Positions 35,865-48,572 are shown, counted from the first letter of the stretch. The stretch is DNA of 64,000 nucleotides from Roseicella frigidaeris (GCF_003258945.1 NZ_QLIX01000006.1:62001-126000), one strand, 5' to 3'. The notes: generated by a model from the sequence alone, not told the origin. Made by a program: numbers and translations.

Positions 35865-37299
35865 TCGAGCCCGCCATGGCGACCTCGCGGAACAGCGCGG
35901 CGTAGCGGGCGGCGGAGCGGCGCCAGGACACGTCGCAGCGCATGGCATTGCCGCGGATCCGGGCCCAGAGCGCGGCATCGCCGATCAGCGCCGCGGCATG
36001 GCGCAGCGCGCCGGCGAGCATCGCCGCATCGCCGGGCGCGAATTGCAGCCCCGTCGCGCAGCCCGCCGCCAGCGCCATCTCGTTGGCATCGATCACCGTA
36101 TCGGCGAGGCCGCCGGTGCGGGCGACGACGGGCGGCGCGCCATAGCGCAGGGCGCAAAGCTGGGCGAGGCCGCAGGGCTCGAAGCGCGAGGGCACCAGCA
36201 CCGCATCGGCGCCGCCATAGCAGAGCCGCGCCAGCGCCTCGTCGAAGCCGATCGCGGCGCCGACGCGGCCGGGATGCGCCGCCGCCGCGCCGCGGCACTG
36301 CGCCTCCAGCCCCGGCTCGCCGGTACCGAGGATGGCGAGCTGGCCACCGATCTCGAGCAGGGTCGGCAGGGCCGCGAGGACGAGATCCATGCCCTTCTGC
36401 CAGGCGAGGCGGCCGACGAAGGCGAAGAGCGGCGCCGCGGGATCGGGGACGAGGCCGAAGCGCGCCTGCAGCGCCGCCTTGTTCGCCGCCCGGGCCTCCG
36501 GCGCGGCGGCGGTGAAGCGGGCGGCCAGCGCCGGGTCCGTCGCGGGGTCCCAGGCCGCGTCGTCGAGGCCATTCAGAATGCCGCTCACCACCCCGGCGCG
36601 GCCGCGCAGCAGCCCGTCGAGCCCCATGCCGCCCGCTGGCGTGCGGATCTCGGCGGCGTAGCTGGGGGAGACGGTGGTGATGCGGTCGGCATACCAGAGC
36701 CCCGCCTTGAGGAAGCCGACGCTGCCGAAATACTCCACCCCCGCGGTGCTCCAGGCGGCGGCCGGCAGGCCGAGCCGTGGGAAGAGCGCGGGCGGGAATT
36801 GCCCCTGGAAGGCCAGGTTGTGGATGGTGAAGACGGTCGGGATCGGCCGCGGCGCCAGGTGCCGCAGATAGGCGCCGGCCAGCCCCGCCTGCCAGTCATG
36901 CGCGTGCACCGCCTGGACGCCGAGCGCCGTCGCCGCCTCCGCCGCGGCGAGGCCGAGGGCGGCGAAGCGTTCGCCATTGTCCGGCCAGTCGCCGCCCTCC
37001 GGCGCGGCATAGGGGTTGCCCGGCCGGTCGAAGAGATGCGGCGCCTCCAGCGCCAGCAGGTCGAGCGCCCCGACTTGCGCCCGGCGCAGGCGCGCCGGGC
37101 CGAAGCGGTCGGGCAGCGTGAGCACCGCCGGCGCCTCGCCGATCGCCCGCAGCACCGCCGGATAGCCAGGCAGCAGGGTGGTGACGGCGATCCCCTCCCC
37201 GGCCAGCGCCGCCGGCAGCGCGCCCACGACATCGGCGAGGCCGCCGGTCTTGACCAGGGGATAGGCCTCGGAGGCGACGGCGAGGACCCGCAGCGTCAT
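35851..37299 (-). CDS. glgA: Glycogen synthase (ADP-glucose dependent)
   Basis: This 482-residue GT5 glycosyltransferase adds glucose from ADP-glucose to growing alpha-1,4-glucan in the cytosol. The N-terminal K17-T-G-G-L motif ([17 protein letters not shown]) binds the nucleotide sugar, and the C-terminal domain has [13 protein letters not shown] and [13 protein letters not shown] with the catalytic glutamate. Length is typical. The ATG overlaps the glgC stop by four bases. The last four residues and stop are supplied by a dispersed repeat element. Confidence 0.96.
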   Translation of the reverse strand: MTLRVLAVASEAYPLVKTGGLADVVGALPAALAGEGIAVTTLLPGYPAVLRAIGEAPAVLTLPDRFGPARLRRAQVGALDLLALEAPHLFDRPGNPYAAPEGGDWPDNGERFAALGLAAAEAATALGVQAVHAHDWQAGLAGAYLRHLAPRPIPTVFTIHNLAFQGQFPPALFPRLGLPAAAWSTAGVEYFGSVGFLKAGLWYADRITTVSPSYAAEIRTPAGGMGLDGLLRGRAGVVSGILNGLDDAAWDPATDPALAARFTAAAPEARAANKAALQARFGLVPDPAAPLFAFVGRLAWQKGMDLVLAALPTLLEIGGQLAILGTGEPGLEAQCRGAAAAHPGRVGAAIGFDEALARLCYGGADAVLVPSRFEPCGLAQLCALRYGAPPVVARTGGLADTVIDANEMALAAGCATGLQFAPGDAAMLAGALRHAAALIGDAALWARIRGNAMRCDVSWRRSAARYAALFREVAMAGSSVIA

Positions 37300-38567
37300 G
37301 CCTCGATCCGGTCGAGCATCGCCTGGGTGATGAGGCAGATGCCCCGGTCGGTGCGCCGGAAGCGCCGCGCATCCAGCGCCGGCTCCTCGCCGACCACGAG
37401 CCCCTCCGGGATATGGACGCCGCGATCGACGACGACGTTGCGCAGCCGGGCATGCCGGCCGACATCGACGCCGGGCAGCAGCACCGCGCCGTCGATCTGC
37501 GCATAGGAGTGCAGGCGCACGCCGGTGAAGAGCAGCGAGCGCCGCGCCGCCGCGCCGGAGACGATGCAGCCGCCCGAGACCAGGGAGGAGATCGCCTCGC
37601 CGCGGCGGCCATCGACGTCATGGACGAATTTGGCGGGCGGCACCACCTCGCCATAGGTCCAGATCGGCCAGTCCTTGTCGAAGATGTCGAGCGGCGGGAC
37701 GATATCGGTCAGGTCGATATTGGCCTCCCAATAGGCATCGACCGTGCCGACGTCGCGCCAATAGGGCGAGGTCTCCATCGCCGAGCGGACGCAGCTCTCC
37801 TCGAAGCGGTGCGCCTGCGCCGAGCCCTCCCGCACCATGCGGGGGATGATGTCCTTGCCGAAATCATGCGAGGAGTTGGGATCGGCGGCGTCGCGGCGAA
37901 GCTGCTCGATCAGCACCCGCGTCTCGAAGACATAGATGCCCATGCTGACGAAGGCGCTCTCGGGCGCGTCCGGCAGTCCGGGCGGATCGGCCGGCTTCTC
38001 GATGAAGTCGACGATCCGGTCGGCGGCGTCGACCTTGACCACGCCGAAGGCGCTGGCCTCGGACCGCGGCACGGTCATGCAGGAGACGGTGACGTCGGCG
38101 CGGCGGTCAAGGTGCTGCTGCAGCATCACCTCGTAATCCATCTTGTAGACGTGGTCGCCGGCCAGGATGACGATGTGGCGCGGCGCCAGGTCCTCGATGA
38201 TGTCGATGTTCTGGTACACCGCGTCGGCGGTGCCGAGATACCAGTTGTGCTCCGAGACGCGCTGGCTCGCGGGCAGGATGTCGAAGCTCTCGTTCCGCTC
38301 CGGCCGGAGGAAGGTCCAGGCGCGCTGCAGGTGCCGGATCAGGCTGTGCGCCTTGTACTGGGTGGCGACGGCCATGCGCCGCACCCCCGAGTTCAGGGCG
38401 TTCGAGAGGGCGAAGTCGATGATGCGCGACTTGCCCCCGAAGAAGACGGCGGGCTTGGCCCGCTTGTCGGTCAGCTCCATCAGCCGGCTGCCGCGGCCTC
38501 CGGCCAGGACGAAGGCCATGGCAGTCCGGGCGAGCGGCCCCTCGCTGCGCAGGTGGGATTGCGGCAT
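37296..38567 (-). CDS. glgC: Glucose-1-phosphate adenylyltransferase (ADP-glucose pyrophosphorylase)
   Basis: This 423-residue enzyme makes ADP-glucose from ATP and glucose 1-phosphate, the committed step of glycogen synthesis. Visible are [24 protein letters not shown] (split here by class: AGGRGSRL for ATP, KRAKPAV for the activator site), [12 protein letters not shown], and FIEKP for the sugar phosphate. The C-terminal left-handed beta-helix carries the allosteric region. GGGAGGAACG precedes the ATG. It lies between glgP and glgA, overlapping the latter. Confidence 0.97.
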   Translation of the reverse strand: MPQSHLRSEGPLARTAMAFVLAGGRGSRLMELTDKRAKPAVFFGGKSRIIDFALSNALNSGVRRMAVATQYKAHSLIRHLQRAWTFLRPERNESFDILPASQRVSEHNWYLGTADAVYQNIDIIEDLAPRHIVILAGDHVYKMDYEVMLQQHLDRRADVTVSCMTVPRSEASAFGVVKVDAADRIVDFIEKPADPPGLPDAPESAFVSMGIYVFETRVLIEQLRRDAADPNSSHDFGKDIIPRMVREGSAQAHRFEESCVRSAMETSPYWRDVGTVDAYWEANIDLTDIVPPLDIFDKDWPIWTYGEVVPPAKFVHDVDGRRGEAISSLVSGGCIVSGAAARRSLLFTGVRLHSYAQIDGAVLLPGVDVGRHARLRNVVVDRGVHIPEGLVVGEEPALDARRFRRTDRGICLITQAMLDRIEA

Positions 38568-38602
38568 CGTTCCTCCCTATCGCTCCCCCCTCCGGCGGGC
38601 GT

Positions 38603-41047
<2,445 letters not shown>

Positions 41048-41446
41048 GGCATCAGTCACTGGATCGCGCTGCCTTTCGCCTGGGGGCGGTCCCGTTGCCC
41101 GGCCCGGCCTCTGTATCTGCCCGAACGTTACGGCAGATTGAAGCAAAAGCGACCTCCCCTGCCCGTCCGTTGCAGCGCCGGGGCGCCCGGACTCGCCGGG
41201 CCTGGCCGGCACGACCCTGGCCCGCCGCCGCGGCGCCGTCCAGGCCGCCCCGCGCCGGCGCCGGACGGGCCCGGCCGCGGGGCGTTCCCGGCCCGCGACA
41301 ATCGCCCCGGTTCGCGGCGCAGGGTCCAGCGCGCTGCTTGAGCCCATGATTCGCGCCTTCGGCGATTTCACCCCAGGCGATCACGCTCTAGTCTTCGCCG
41401 CGCCAGTGTCCTGCCCGCGGGACGCGACAAAGGGAGAGGAACCGGC
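41048..41446. other. 399-bp divergent intergenic region between glgP and the CoA transferase
   Basis: It contains the third copy of the family-2 element (41345-41390) near its right end and a short A/T-richer tract, gattgaagcaaaagc, around 41136-41150 that may belong to the glgP promoter. The middle is very GC-rich and shows no convincing gene. Confidence 0.5.
41345..41390. repeat. Dispersed 46-bp element, family 2, copy 3
   Basis: The core gcgccttcggcgatttcacc and the end caggcgatcacgctctag match the other copies; the left boundary is degenerate (catgat). It lies 57 bp upstream of the CoA-transferase ATG, where it could affect that gene's leader. Confidence 0.75.
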
Positions 41447-42679
41447 ATGTCGGCACAGGAGAGCAAGGGACCGGGGGCGGAGACAGAGGCCAGGGGCGGC
41501 CCGCTCGCCGGCATTCGCGTGCTCGACCTCACCGCCGTGGTGCTCGGCCCGCTCGCCACGCAGACGCTCGGCGACTGGGGCGCCGAGGTGATCAAGATCG
41601 AGACGATCACCGGCGACCTGGTGCGCAATTCCGGGGTGTTCCGCAACCGAGGCATGGCCTCGGTCTTCCTCGGGGTGAACCGCAACAAGCGCTCGGTGGC
41701 GCTCGACCTGAAGACGCCGGAGGGCGCCGATATCCTGCGCCGGCTGATCCCGACCGTCGACGTGCTGGTGACCAACATCCGCCCCGCCGGCATGGCGCGG
41801 CTCGGCTTCGGGCCGGAGCAGTGCCGGGCGCTCAACCCGCGCATGGTCTTCGCGGTCGCCACCGGCTTCGGTCAGGACGGGCCGCACCGCGCCCGCCCGG
41901 CCTTCGACGAGATCATCCAGGCCGCCTCGGGGCTCGCCGACATCGTCGGGCAGGAGGAGGGGCGGCCGCGCTTCGTGCCCTCCCTCGTCGCCGACAAGAT
42001 CACGGGCATGGCGCTGGTCTCGGCGGTGCTGGCGGCGCTGCTGCACCGCGAGCGCACCGGCGAGGCGCAGCTCGTCGAGGTGCCGATGCTCGAGACCATG
42101 GCCGCCTTCGTCGCCGTCGAGCACCAGGGCGGCCATGCCTTCACCCCGCCGATCGGCGAGCCGGGCTACAAGCGCCTGCAGCACCGCAAGCCGGTGCCGA
42201 CCCAGGATGGGTGGATGACCCTGCTGCCCTACAGCTCGGCCAATTGGTGCGCCTTCTTCCGGGCGGCGGGGCGGGAGGAGCTGATCGAGCAGCTCTCGGT
42301 CGAGGATCCGGTGAAGCGCAACGCCCAGATCGACCGCGTCTATGCCGCCGTCGCCGAGATCGCGCCGGGGCGCACCACCGAGGAATGGCTCGCGCTCTGC
42401 GAGGCGCACGACATCCCGGCCACCGCCTTCTCGACCATCGAGGACATGCCGTCGCATCCGCATATCGCGGGCGTCGGCCTGTTCCAGCCGATGCAGCACC
42501 CGAGCGAGGGGGAGCTGCGCATGGCCCGGCCGCCGACCCGCTTCGCCGCCACGCCGGCCAGCATCCGCCGGCATCCGCCGCGACTCGGCGAGCATACGGA
42601 GGAGGTGCTGGCCGAGCTCGGCTACGGCCCGGAGGAGATCGCCGCCCTGGCGGAGCGCCGCGCGATTCGCCGCGGCTGA
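41447..42679 (+). CDS. CaiB/BaiF-family (class III) CoA transferase
   Basis: This 410-residue enzyme moves CoA between organic acids. The N-terminal block LAGIRVLDLTAVVLGPLATQ and WGAEVIKIE are diagnostic, and D154 in ARPAFDEIIQAASG is the catalytic aspartate that forms the acyl anhydride. GGGAGAGGAACCGGC precedes the ATG. It stands alone; the acyl acceptor is not evident. Relatives act on formyl/oxalyl, carnitine, succinyl and bile-acid substrates. Confidence 0.94.
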   Translation: MSAQESKGPGAETEARGGPLAGIRVLDLTAVVLGPLATQTLGDWGAEVIKIETITGDLVRNSGVFRNRGMASVFLGVNRNKRSVALDLKTPEGADILRRLIPTVDVLVTNIRPAGMARLGFGPEQCRALNPRMVFAVATGFGQDGPHRARPAFDEIIQAASGLADIVGQEEGRPRFVPSLVADKITGMALVSAVLAALLHRERTGEAQLVEVPMLETMAAFVAVEHQGGHAFTPPIGEPGYKRLQHRKPVPTQDGWMTLLPYSSANWCAFFRAAGREELIEQLSVEDPVKRNAQIDRVYAAVAEIAPGRTTEEWLALCEAHDIPATAFSTIEDMPSHPHIAGVGLFQPMQHPSEGELRMARPPTRFAATPASIRRHPPRLGEHTEEVLAELGYGPEEIAALAERRAIRRG

Positions 42680-42909
42680 ACCGCCCGCCCGGCCGGCCCG
42701 CCGGTCAGGCTGAACGCCCCTCCCGCGCCGGCGCGCAAGCCTGCCGGGCTCCGCGTCTTGTGCGGGGCCAGGACCGGCCGCGCATGCGGAATCGCACAGC
42801 GGAACGGCATGGCACGCGCTATATCGTTTCGATGTCGAGGCGAGCAGCCGGTGGCGGCGGACAGCAGAGGGCTCACATTTCCGTGTTGACAGACCTCACG
42901 AATAGTTCA

Positions 42910-43146
42910 ATGTATGAAGCATTGGATTTGAGGTCCCGAATGCTCGCGGCTTCATCTTATGCCCCTGGCATTTCCACCCTGCCGCAAGGCGGCCCGGTCT
43001 CGGCGCTCCGCCGGTGCCTGCTGCTCCTGCCCCATTGGATGCAGCCCGGCCGCTACCGTCCGGAACGCCATTACATGCGGGGCGGCAACACCCCTGGCTC
43101 GCGCAGCCTCGCCGCCGCGCATGCCCGCATCGCCGGCCGCGGCTGA
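42910..43146 (+). CDS. Possible small basic protein (78 residues)
   Basis: An open frame follows an unusually A/T-rich stretch. It reads MYEALDLRSRMLAASSY, then a hydrophobic RRCLLLLPHWM and a basic YRPERHYMRGG tail. I do not recognise it. A GTG 27 bp upstream is also in frame. A TTGACA at 42886-42891 with 17-bp spacing to AATGTA would put the transcription start beyond the ATG; in that case translation would have to begin at the ATG at 42940. No clear ribosome site is present. The surrounding gap (42680-43272) contains nothing else recognisable. Confidence 0.35.
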   Translation: MYEALDLRSRMLAASSYAPGISTLPQGGPVSALRRCLLLLPHWMQPGRYRPERHYMRGGNTPGSRSLAAAHARIAGRG

Positions 43147-43272
43147 GGCCGAAGCCGGGCCGGTCCGCCCCTAGGGGAGCCCTGTCCGGCCCGGCGGCGG
43201 CGCCGGGTCCGGGCGCAGCCGCGGCGCCCCGCCCGCTGGACGCGCCGCCCGCGCCGGTGGAAGGGTCCGGCC

Positions 43273-44448
43273 ATGTCCATGCCGCCGCCCCTCTCGCCCC
43301 GGATCGAGGCGACCGACCCGCCCCCCATCCCCGCCGCCCGCGCCTGGGCGGCGCGCTATGCCGGCGGCGCCGGGCCGGCCATCGACCTGACCCAGGCGGT
43401 GCCGGGCTACCCGCCGCCCGCCTCGCTGCTCGATCGGCTGGCCGAGGCCGGCGGCAGCCGCGCCGCCGCCGGCTACGGCCCGATCGACGGCGACCCGGCC
43501 CTGCGCGAGGCGCTGGCCGCCGATGCCGCCGCCTTCTACGGCGCGCCGCTCGGCGCCGCCGATGTGGCGATCACCGCCGGCTGCAACCTCGCCTTCGCCA
43601 TGGCGATGGCGGTGCTGGCGGCGGGCGCCGAGGGCGGCGTCATCCTGCCCACGCCCTGGTACTTCAACCACCGTATGGCGCTGGCGATGCAGGGCATCCC
43701 TGCCCTGCCCCTGCCCTGCCGCGCCGAGGACGGCTTCCTCCCCGATCCGGTGCGGCTGGCGCCGCTGCTGGCCGGCGGGGCCCGCGTGCTGGTGCTGGTC
43801 ACCCCCAACAACCCGACCGGCGCGGTCTATCCCCCGGCGGTGATCGAGGCCTGCGCCGCGCTGTGCCGGCGGCACGGCGCCTGGCTGGTGATCGACGAGA
43901 CCTATCGCGACTTCCTGCCGGCCGCCGCCCTGCCGCCGCACCGCCTGTTCCAGGACCCGGACTGGCGCGAGGGGGTGGTGCATCTCTACAGCTTCTCCAA
44001 GGCCTACTGCATCCCCGGGCACCGGGTCGGCGCGATCCTGGCCGGGCCGCGGATGCGGGCCGGCCTGATGAAGGCGCTCGACACCTGGCAGATCTGCGCC
44101 CCGCGGCCGGCCCAGGCGGCGCTCGCTTGGGCGGTGCCGGCCCTGGCCGCCTGGCGCGCCGGCAACCGCGACCTGATGGCCGAGCGCGCCGGGCTGTTCC
44201 GCAGGGTGGCGGCGCAGGTGCCCGGCTGGCGGCTGGACGCGCTCGGCGCCTATTTCGCCTATCTCCGGGTGCCGGAGGCCGGGCCCGATGCCATGGCGGT
44301 CGCCGAGCGCCTGGCGACCGAGCGCGGCCTCCTCACCCTGCCCGGCCCCTTCTTCGGTCCGGGCCAGGAGCGGCATGTCCGCCTCGCCTTCGCCAATGCC
44401 GGGCCGGAGGCGATCGCCGAGGTGCCGGGCCGCCTCGCCGGCTGCTGA
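43273..44448 (+). CDS. Class I/II pyridoxal-phosphate aminotransferase
   Basis: This 391-residue fold-type I aminotransferase has AAGYGPIDGDPALREALA, the VTPNNPTGAVY motif, the PLP-contacting VIDETYRDF, and K243 in SFSKAYCIPGHRVG, which forms the Schiff base. A short basic/proline N-terminus precedes the fold. GGAAGGGTCCGGCC lies before the ATG. It is cytosolic. The closest family behaviours are aspartate/aromatic/alanine aminotransferases; the amino donor cannot be read. It converges with the Ohr gene. Confidence 0.92.
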   Translation: MSMPPPLSPRIEATDPPPIPAARAWAARYAGGAGPAIDLTQAVPGYPPPASLLDRLAEAGGSRAAAGYGPIDGDPALREALAADAAAFYGAPLGAADVAITAGCNLAFAMAMAVLAAGAEGGVILPTPWYFNHRMALAMQGIPALPLPCRAEDGFLPDPVRLAPLLAGGARVLVLVTPNNPTGAVYPPAVIEACAALCRRHGAWLVIDETYRDFLPAAALPPHRLFQDPDWREGVVHLYSFSKAYCIPGHRVGAILAGPRMRAGLMKALDTWQICAPRPAQAALAWAVPALAAWRAGNRDLMAERAGLFRRVAAQVPGWRLDALGAYFAYLRVPEAGPDAMAVAERLATERGLLTLPGPFFGPGQERHVRLAFANAGPEAIAEVPGRLAGC

Positions 44449-44527
44449 GAGGCGGCGCCCCGCCCTCGATGCCGGGCGCAGGACGATCCGGGCTCGGCCC
44501 GGAGCGGTGTCGTGCCCCTTCCGCCCG

Positions 44528-44956
44528 TCAGGCCACCGTCAGGCGGACATCGAGGTTGTTGCGGGTGGCGTTGGAATAGGGGCAGACCTGATGCGCCTGC
44601 TCCACCAGCGCCTCGGCCTGCTCCCGCGGCACCCCCGGCAGGCTCACCGCCAGCGCCACCTCGAGCCCGAAGCCGCCCTCGCTGCGCGGGCCGATGCCGA
44701 CCGTCGCCGTCACCGTCGCATCGTTCGGCACCTTCGCCGTGCCGCCCTGCGCCGCGACAAACTTCATCGCCCCGATGAAGCAGGCCGCATAGCCGGCGGC
44801 GAAGAGCTGCTCAGGGTTGTTGCCCGGGCCGCCACCGCCCCCGAGCGCCTTCGGCGTCGAGAGCCGCAGCTCCAGCCCGCCCTCCTCGATCCGCGCCACC
44901 CCGTCGCGGCCGCCGGTCGCGGTCGCGCTGGTCCGATATTTCACGTCAACGGACAT
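44528..44956 (-). CDS. ohr: Organic hydroperoxide resistance protein (Ohr/OsmC family)
   Basis: This 142-residue thiol peroxidase reduces organic hydroperoxides, using C59 (GYAACFIGA) as peroxidatic cysteine and C125 ([11 protein letters not shown]) as resolving cysteine. The C-terminal NATRNNLDV motif is the Ohr rather than OsmC signature. GGAGGAGAACGACG precedes the ATG. No OhrR-type regulator gene adjoins it. The divergent neighbour is a nitronate monooxygenase. Confidence 0.94.
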   Translation of the reverse strand: MSVDVKYRTSATATGGRDGVARIEEGGLELRLSTPKALGGGGGPGNNPEQLFAAGYAACFIGAMKFVAAQGGTAKVPNDATVTATVGIGPRSEGGFGLEVALAVSLPGVPREQAEALVEQAHQVCPYSNATRNNLDVRLTVA

Positions 44957-45132
44957 CGTCGTTCTCCTCCCCGACGACCGCCTGAATGTCCCGCCCCGTC
45001 GCCGGGTTGCATGACCGGTCCCGCCTCGCCGGCCAGGCGCCCGCCCCGTGCGTGCCCAGCATTTGTTTCCGGGGCGGCTTCCCCCGATAAGGGGCACCGG
45101 GCCGGGCCCCGCCCTGGCCGAGGAGGACCGCC

Positions 45133-46197
45133 ATGACCGCCCGCCGCCGCGCCCAGGAATTCTGCGACCGCTTCGGCCTGCGCCTGCCGATCCTGCAGGC
45201 GCCGATGGCCGGGGCCTGCCCGGCGGCCCTCGCCGCCGCCGTCGCCAGTGCCGGCGGCCTCGGCGGCTTCGGCGCGCTGATGTCCTCGCCGGGGCAGATG
45301 CGCGACTGGGCGGCGCAATTCCGCGCCGCCAGCAATGGCGGCTTCCAGATCAATCTCTGGATCCCCGATCCCGCCCCGCGGCGCGACCCGGCGCAGGAGG
45401 AGCGGGTGCGCGGCGCCCTCGAGGCGCTGGCCGGCCTGCCGGTGCCGGAGCCGGGGCCCGGCCCCTTCGTGCAGGATTTCGCCGCCCAGTGCGAGGCGCT
45501 GCTCGAGGCGGGGCCGGCCGTCGCCTCCAGCATCATGGGCCTCTTCCCGCCCGAGATCGCGGCGCGGCTGCGGGAGCGCGGCATCGCCTGGTTCTGCAAC
45601 GCGACCACCGTGGAGGAGGCGCGCCTCGCCGAGGCCGCCGGCGCCGCCGCCGTGCTGGCGCAGGGGGCCGAGGCCGGCGGCCATCGCGGCAGCTTCGAGG
45701 ATGCGGCGGCGGAGCGCTCGCAGATCGGCCTCTTCGCCCTGCTGCCGCAGATGGCCGATGCGGTGCGCATCCCAGTCATCGCCACCGGCGGCATCATGGA
45801 CGGGCGCGGCATCGCCGCGGCGCTGACCCTCGGCGCCAGCGCGGTGCAGATGGGCACCGGCTTCCTGCGCTGCCCGGAGGCCGGCATCCACCCGGCCTGG
45901 CGCGACGCCCTGCCGCGCACCCGGCCCGAGGACACCGTGCCGACCCGCGGCTTCTCCGGCCGGCTCGGCCGCGGCATCCGCAACCAGGTGACCGAGCTGT
46001 TCGGCGAGGCGCTGGCGCCGGCGCCCTATCCCGTGCAGCGGGCGCTGATGGTCAAGGTGCGGGCGGCGGCCGAGGCGGCGGGCGAGCTCGGCCGCATGCA
46101 GGCCTGGGCCGGCCAGGGCGCGGCCCTGGCCGCGGCGGAGCCGGCGGGCGCGCTGGTCCGGCGCCTCTGGGCGGAGGCGGAGGCGCTGCTGCCCTGA
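45133..46197 (+). CDS. Nitronate monooxygenase (2-nitropropane dioxygenase family)
   Basis: This 354-residue FMN TIM-barrel enzyme oxidises nitronates to carbonyl compounds and nitrite. Visible are [13 protein letters not shown] at the start, [11 protein letters not shown] with the catalytic-region histidine, and the FMN phosphate site [11 protein letters not shown] followed by [24 protein letters not shown] precedes the ATG. It is divergent from ohr; both would handle reactive oxidised organics, which may or may not be meaningful. Confidence 0.92.
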   Translation: MTARRRAQEFCDRFGLRLPILQAPMAGACPAALAAAVASAGGLGGFGALMSSPGQMRDWAAQFRAASNGGFQINLWIPDPAPRRDPAQEERVRGALEALAGLPVPEPGPGPFVQDFAAQCEALLEAGPAVASSIMGLFPPEIAARLRERGIAWFCNATTVEEARLAEAAGAAAVLAQGAEAGGHRGSFEDAAAERSQIGLFALLPQMADAVRIPVIATGGIMDGRGIAAALTLGASAVQMGTGFLRCPEAGIHPAWRDALPRTRPEDTVPTRGFSGRLGRGIRNQVTELFGEALAPAPYPVQRALMVKVRAAAEAAGELGRMQAWAGQGAALAAAEPAGALVRRLWAEAEALLP

Positions 46198-46320
46198 GGC
46201 GCGCGGCGCGGGCCGGGCGCGGGCGGGGCGCCCCGCCCCTTGCGCCGCCCGGCCCGGCGCGGCAAGGCTGCGGCCAGGGAGGGACGCCGGCCGCACCACG
46301 CCAGGACCGGGAACACCGTC

Positions 46321-47895
46321 ATGCTCCGTCGAACCCTGCTCACCGGCGCCGCCAGCGCCGTCTTCGCGCCGGCACTGGCGCAATCCCCCGCGGCGAAGCT
46401 GCTGCGCTACGTGCCGCAATCCGACCTCACCGTCCTCGATCCCGTCTTCACCACCGCCTACATCACCCGCCACCACGCGCTCATGGTCTATGACCAGCTC
46501 TACGGGCTGGATGCGCAATTGCGGCCGCAGCCGCAGATGGTCGAAGGCCATGCGGTGGAGGAGGATGGGCTGCTCTGGCGGTTCCGCCTGCGCGAGGGGC
46601 TGCGCTTCCACGATGGCGAGCCGGTGCGCGGGCGCGACTGCATCGCCTCCCTCCGCCGCTGGGCGCAGCGGGACGGTCTGGGCCAGGTGCTGCTCGCCCG
46701 CACCGCCGAGATGACGGCGCCCGACGACCGCAGCTTCGCCATCCGTCTCACCCGCCGCTTCGGCCCGATGCTGGAGACCCTGGCGAAGATCGGCCCCAGC
46801 GCCCTGTTCATCATGCCGGAGCGGATCGCGGCGACCGATCCCAACACCCAGATCCGCGAGACCATCGGCAGCGGCCCCTTCCGCTTCAAGGCGGATGAGC
46901 GGGTGGTGGGCGCGAAGGTGGTCTATGAGCGCAACCCGGACTACCGGCCGCGGCCGGAGCCGCCGAGCTGGGCCGCGGGCGGCAAGCAGGTCTTCTTCGA
47001 CCGGGTCGAATGGACGGTGATGCCCGATCCCGGCACCGCCGCGGCGGCGCTGCAGAGCGGCGAGGTGGACTGGTGGGAGAACCCGCCGAACGACCTCGCC
47101 CCGATGCTGAAGCGGGCGCGGGAGGTGGTGATCAAGCGCGGCAGCCCGCTCGGCACCATCGGCACCGGCATCTTCAACACCCTGCACCCGCCCTTCGACA
47201 AGCCGGCGATCCGCCGCGCCGTGCTGCGGGCGATGAGCCAGGAGGATTTCATGAGCGCCGCGGCCGGCGCCGACCCGTCGCTCTGGAACGCGAAGGCCGG
47301 GGTCTTCACCCCCGGCACGCCGCTCGCCAGCGAGGTCGGGATCGAGGCGATCACCGGCCCGCGCGACCTCGCCCGCTCGCGCCGCGAGCTGCAGGCGGCG
47401 GGCTACAAGGGCGAGACGGTGGTGCTCCTCGCCCCCTCCGACCAGCCGGCGCTCTCGGCGCTCTCCGAGGTGCAGCTCGACCTCTTCAAGAAGCTCGGCA
47501 TGGCGGTGGACTACCGCGTCTCCGACTGGGGCACGCTGGTGCAGCGGCGGTCGAGCCGCGAGCCGGTGGAGAAGGGCGGCTGGAGCATGTTCCACACCAC
47601 CTGGAACGGCCTCGACGGCGTCAATCCGGGCGTCATGACCTGGCTGCGCGCCAACGGCGCGAAGGCCTGGTTCGGCTGGCCGGAGGTGCCGCGGCTGGAC
47701 GCGCTGCGGGAGGCCTGGTTCGACGCCCCCGACCTCGCCGGGCAGCAGGCGATCGCCGCCGACATCCAGCGCGCGGTCTTCGAGGAGGCGCCCTACCTGC
47801 CGACGGGGCAGTATTTCGCCAACACCGCCTACCGCAAGTCGATCAGCGAGCCGATCTCCGAGGTCCTCGCCTTCTGGGGCGTGAAGCGGGTATAG
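46321..47895 (+). CDS. ABC transporter substrate-binding protein, family 5, copy 2
   Basis: This 524-residue periplasmic binding protein has a signal peptide (LRRTLLTGAASAVFAPALAQ, a possible Tat leader with RR). It is a paralogue of the protein at 4152-5768: both carry LMVYDQL or FMVYDQL, QPQMVE, WRF-x-LREGL, RRWAQRD, SGPF, YRPRPEPP and a C-terminal FWGV. As with copy 1, there is no permease or ATPase gene nearby. It could feed a shared transporter encoded elsewhere. The ribosome site is weak. The gene converges with a polysaccharide deacetylase across a hairpin. Confidence 0.92.
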   Translation: MLRRTLLTGAASAVFAPALAQSPAAKLLRYVPQSDLTVLDPVFTTAYITRHHALMVYDQLYGLDAQLRPQPQMVEGHAVEEDGLLWRFRLREGLRFHDGEPVRGRDCIASLRRWAQRDGLGQVLLARTAEMTAPDDRSFAIRLTRRFGPMLETLAKIGPSALFIMPERIAATDPNTQIRETIGSGPFRFKADERVVGAKVVYERNPDYRPRPEPPSWAAGGKQVFFDRVEWTVMPDPGTAAAALQSGEVDWWENPPNDLAPMLKRAREVVIKRGSPLGTIGTGIFNTLHPPFDKPAIRRAVLRAMSQEDFMSAAAGADPSLWNAKAGVFTPGTPLASEVGIEAITGPRDLARSRRELQAAGYKGETVVLLAPSDQPALSALSEVQLDLFKKLGMAVDYRVSDWGTLVQRRSSREPVEKGGWSMFHTTWNGLDGVNPGVMTWLRANGAKAWFGWPEVPRLDALREAWFDAPDLAGQQAIAADIQRAVFEEAPYLPTGQYFANTAYRKSISEPISEVLAFWGVKRV

Positions 47896-47904
47896 GGCGA
47901 AGGG

Positions 47905-47927
47905 CCGGCGGCGGCTCAGGCCGCCGG
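47905..47927. terminator. Hairpin between convergent genes
   Basis: Perfect 8-bp arms (ccggcggc at 47905-47912, gccgccgg at 47920-47927) surround a 7-nt loop that contains the stop codon of the minus-strand deacetylase gene. It could terminate the plus-strand binding-protein transcript and sit at the end of the deacetylase message. There is no T-tract. Confidence 0.45.
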
Positions 47928-48572
47928 GTCCTCGGAAACGCAATCCGCCAGCCCCGGCATGGGCCGGCCGGCGCGGATCGGCAGGCAGGCCTCGGGCGGC
48001 ACGGCGAGGAAGGCGACGCCGCGGTCCTGCCAGGTGCCGAGCACCCGGTCGAGATGCCGCATGGCGCCGTTCGGCAGGTCGTGCAGCACCATCAGCACCG
48101 GCGCCGTCGCCGCGGCCTGCTGCGCCAGCGCCCGCTCCGGCCAGCCCTCGGGATCGGCGAAGTCACGCGGGATGGCGTTCCAGAGCACGACGGTATGGCC
48201 CCCGGCCTGCAGGTGCCGCGCCGCCGAGCGGTTCAGCAGATGCGGCCCGAGCGCGCCGCCGCCGCCATTCGGGCGGAACAGCCGCTCCGGCTCGCGCAAC
48301 GGCCCGAGCAGATCGTCGCAGCGCGCGATCTCGGCGACCGCCTCGGCGCCGCCGCGCCGGCCGAGCGGCGTGCCATGGCTGAGCGTGTGGTTGCCGACCG
48401 GGAAGCCCTCGGCCCGGGCCCGTTCGGCCACCGCCCGCGCCCGGGGATCGTGCAGTTTCTCGCCGACGACGAAGAAGGTCGCCGGGATCCGGCGCCGGCG
48501 CAGGGTGTCGAGCACCCCGGGCGTGACCTCCGGCTCCGGCCCGTTGTCGAAGGTGAGGCAGAGGGGCTGCAT
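47916..48572 (-). CDS. Polysaccharide deacetylase-family protein with an altered metal motif
   Basis: This 218-residue NodB-homology protein lacks a signal peptide. Motif 1 is T7-F-D-N-G-P12: the first aspartate (catalytic base) is present, but the second, normally a metal ligand, is asparagine. Motif 2 is H62-x3-H66 (GNHTLSHG), intact. RPNGGGG corresponds to motif 3. Such enzymes deacetylate chitin, peptidoglycan or cell-surface glycans; the Asp-to-Asn change may alter metal binding or activity. It follows the small secreted protein gene by about 100 bp on the same strand. Confidence 0.85.
   Translation of the reverse strand: MQPLCLTFDNGPEPEVTPGVLDTLRRRRIPATFFVVGEKLHDPRARAVAERARAEGFPVGNHTLSHGTPLGRRGGAEAVAEIARCDDLLGPLREPERLFRPNGGGGALGPHLLNRSAARHLQAGGHTVVLWNAIPRDFADPEGWPERALAQQAAATAPVLMVLHDLPNGAMRHLDRVLGTWQDRGVAFLAVPPEACLPIRAGRPMPGLADCVSEDPAA

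Noticed and set aside
44941-47943. A 1000-codon minus-strand open frame
   Set aside because: It is antisense to the nitronate monooxygenase and binding-protein genes, has no domain pattern and shows the His/Arg/Gly-rich composition of a GC-driven shadow frame.
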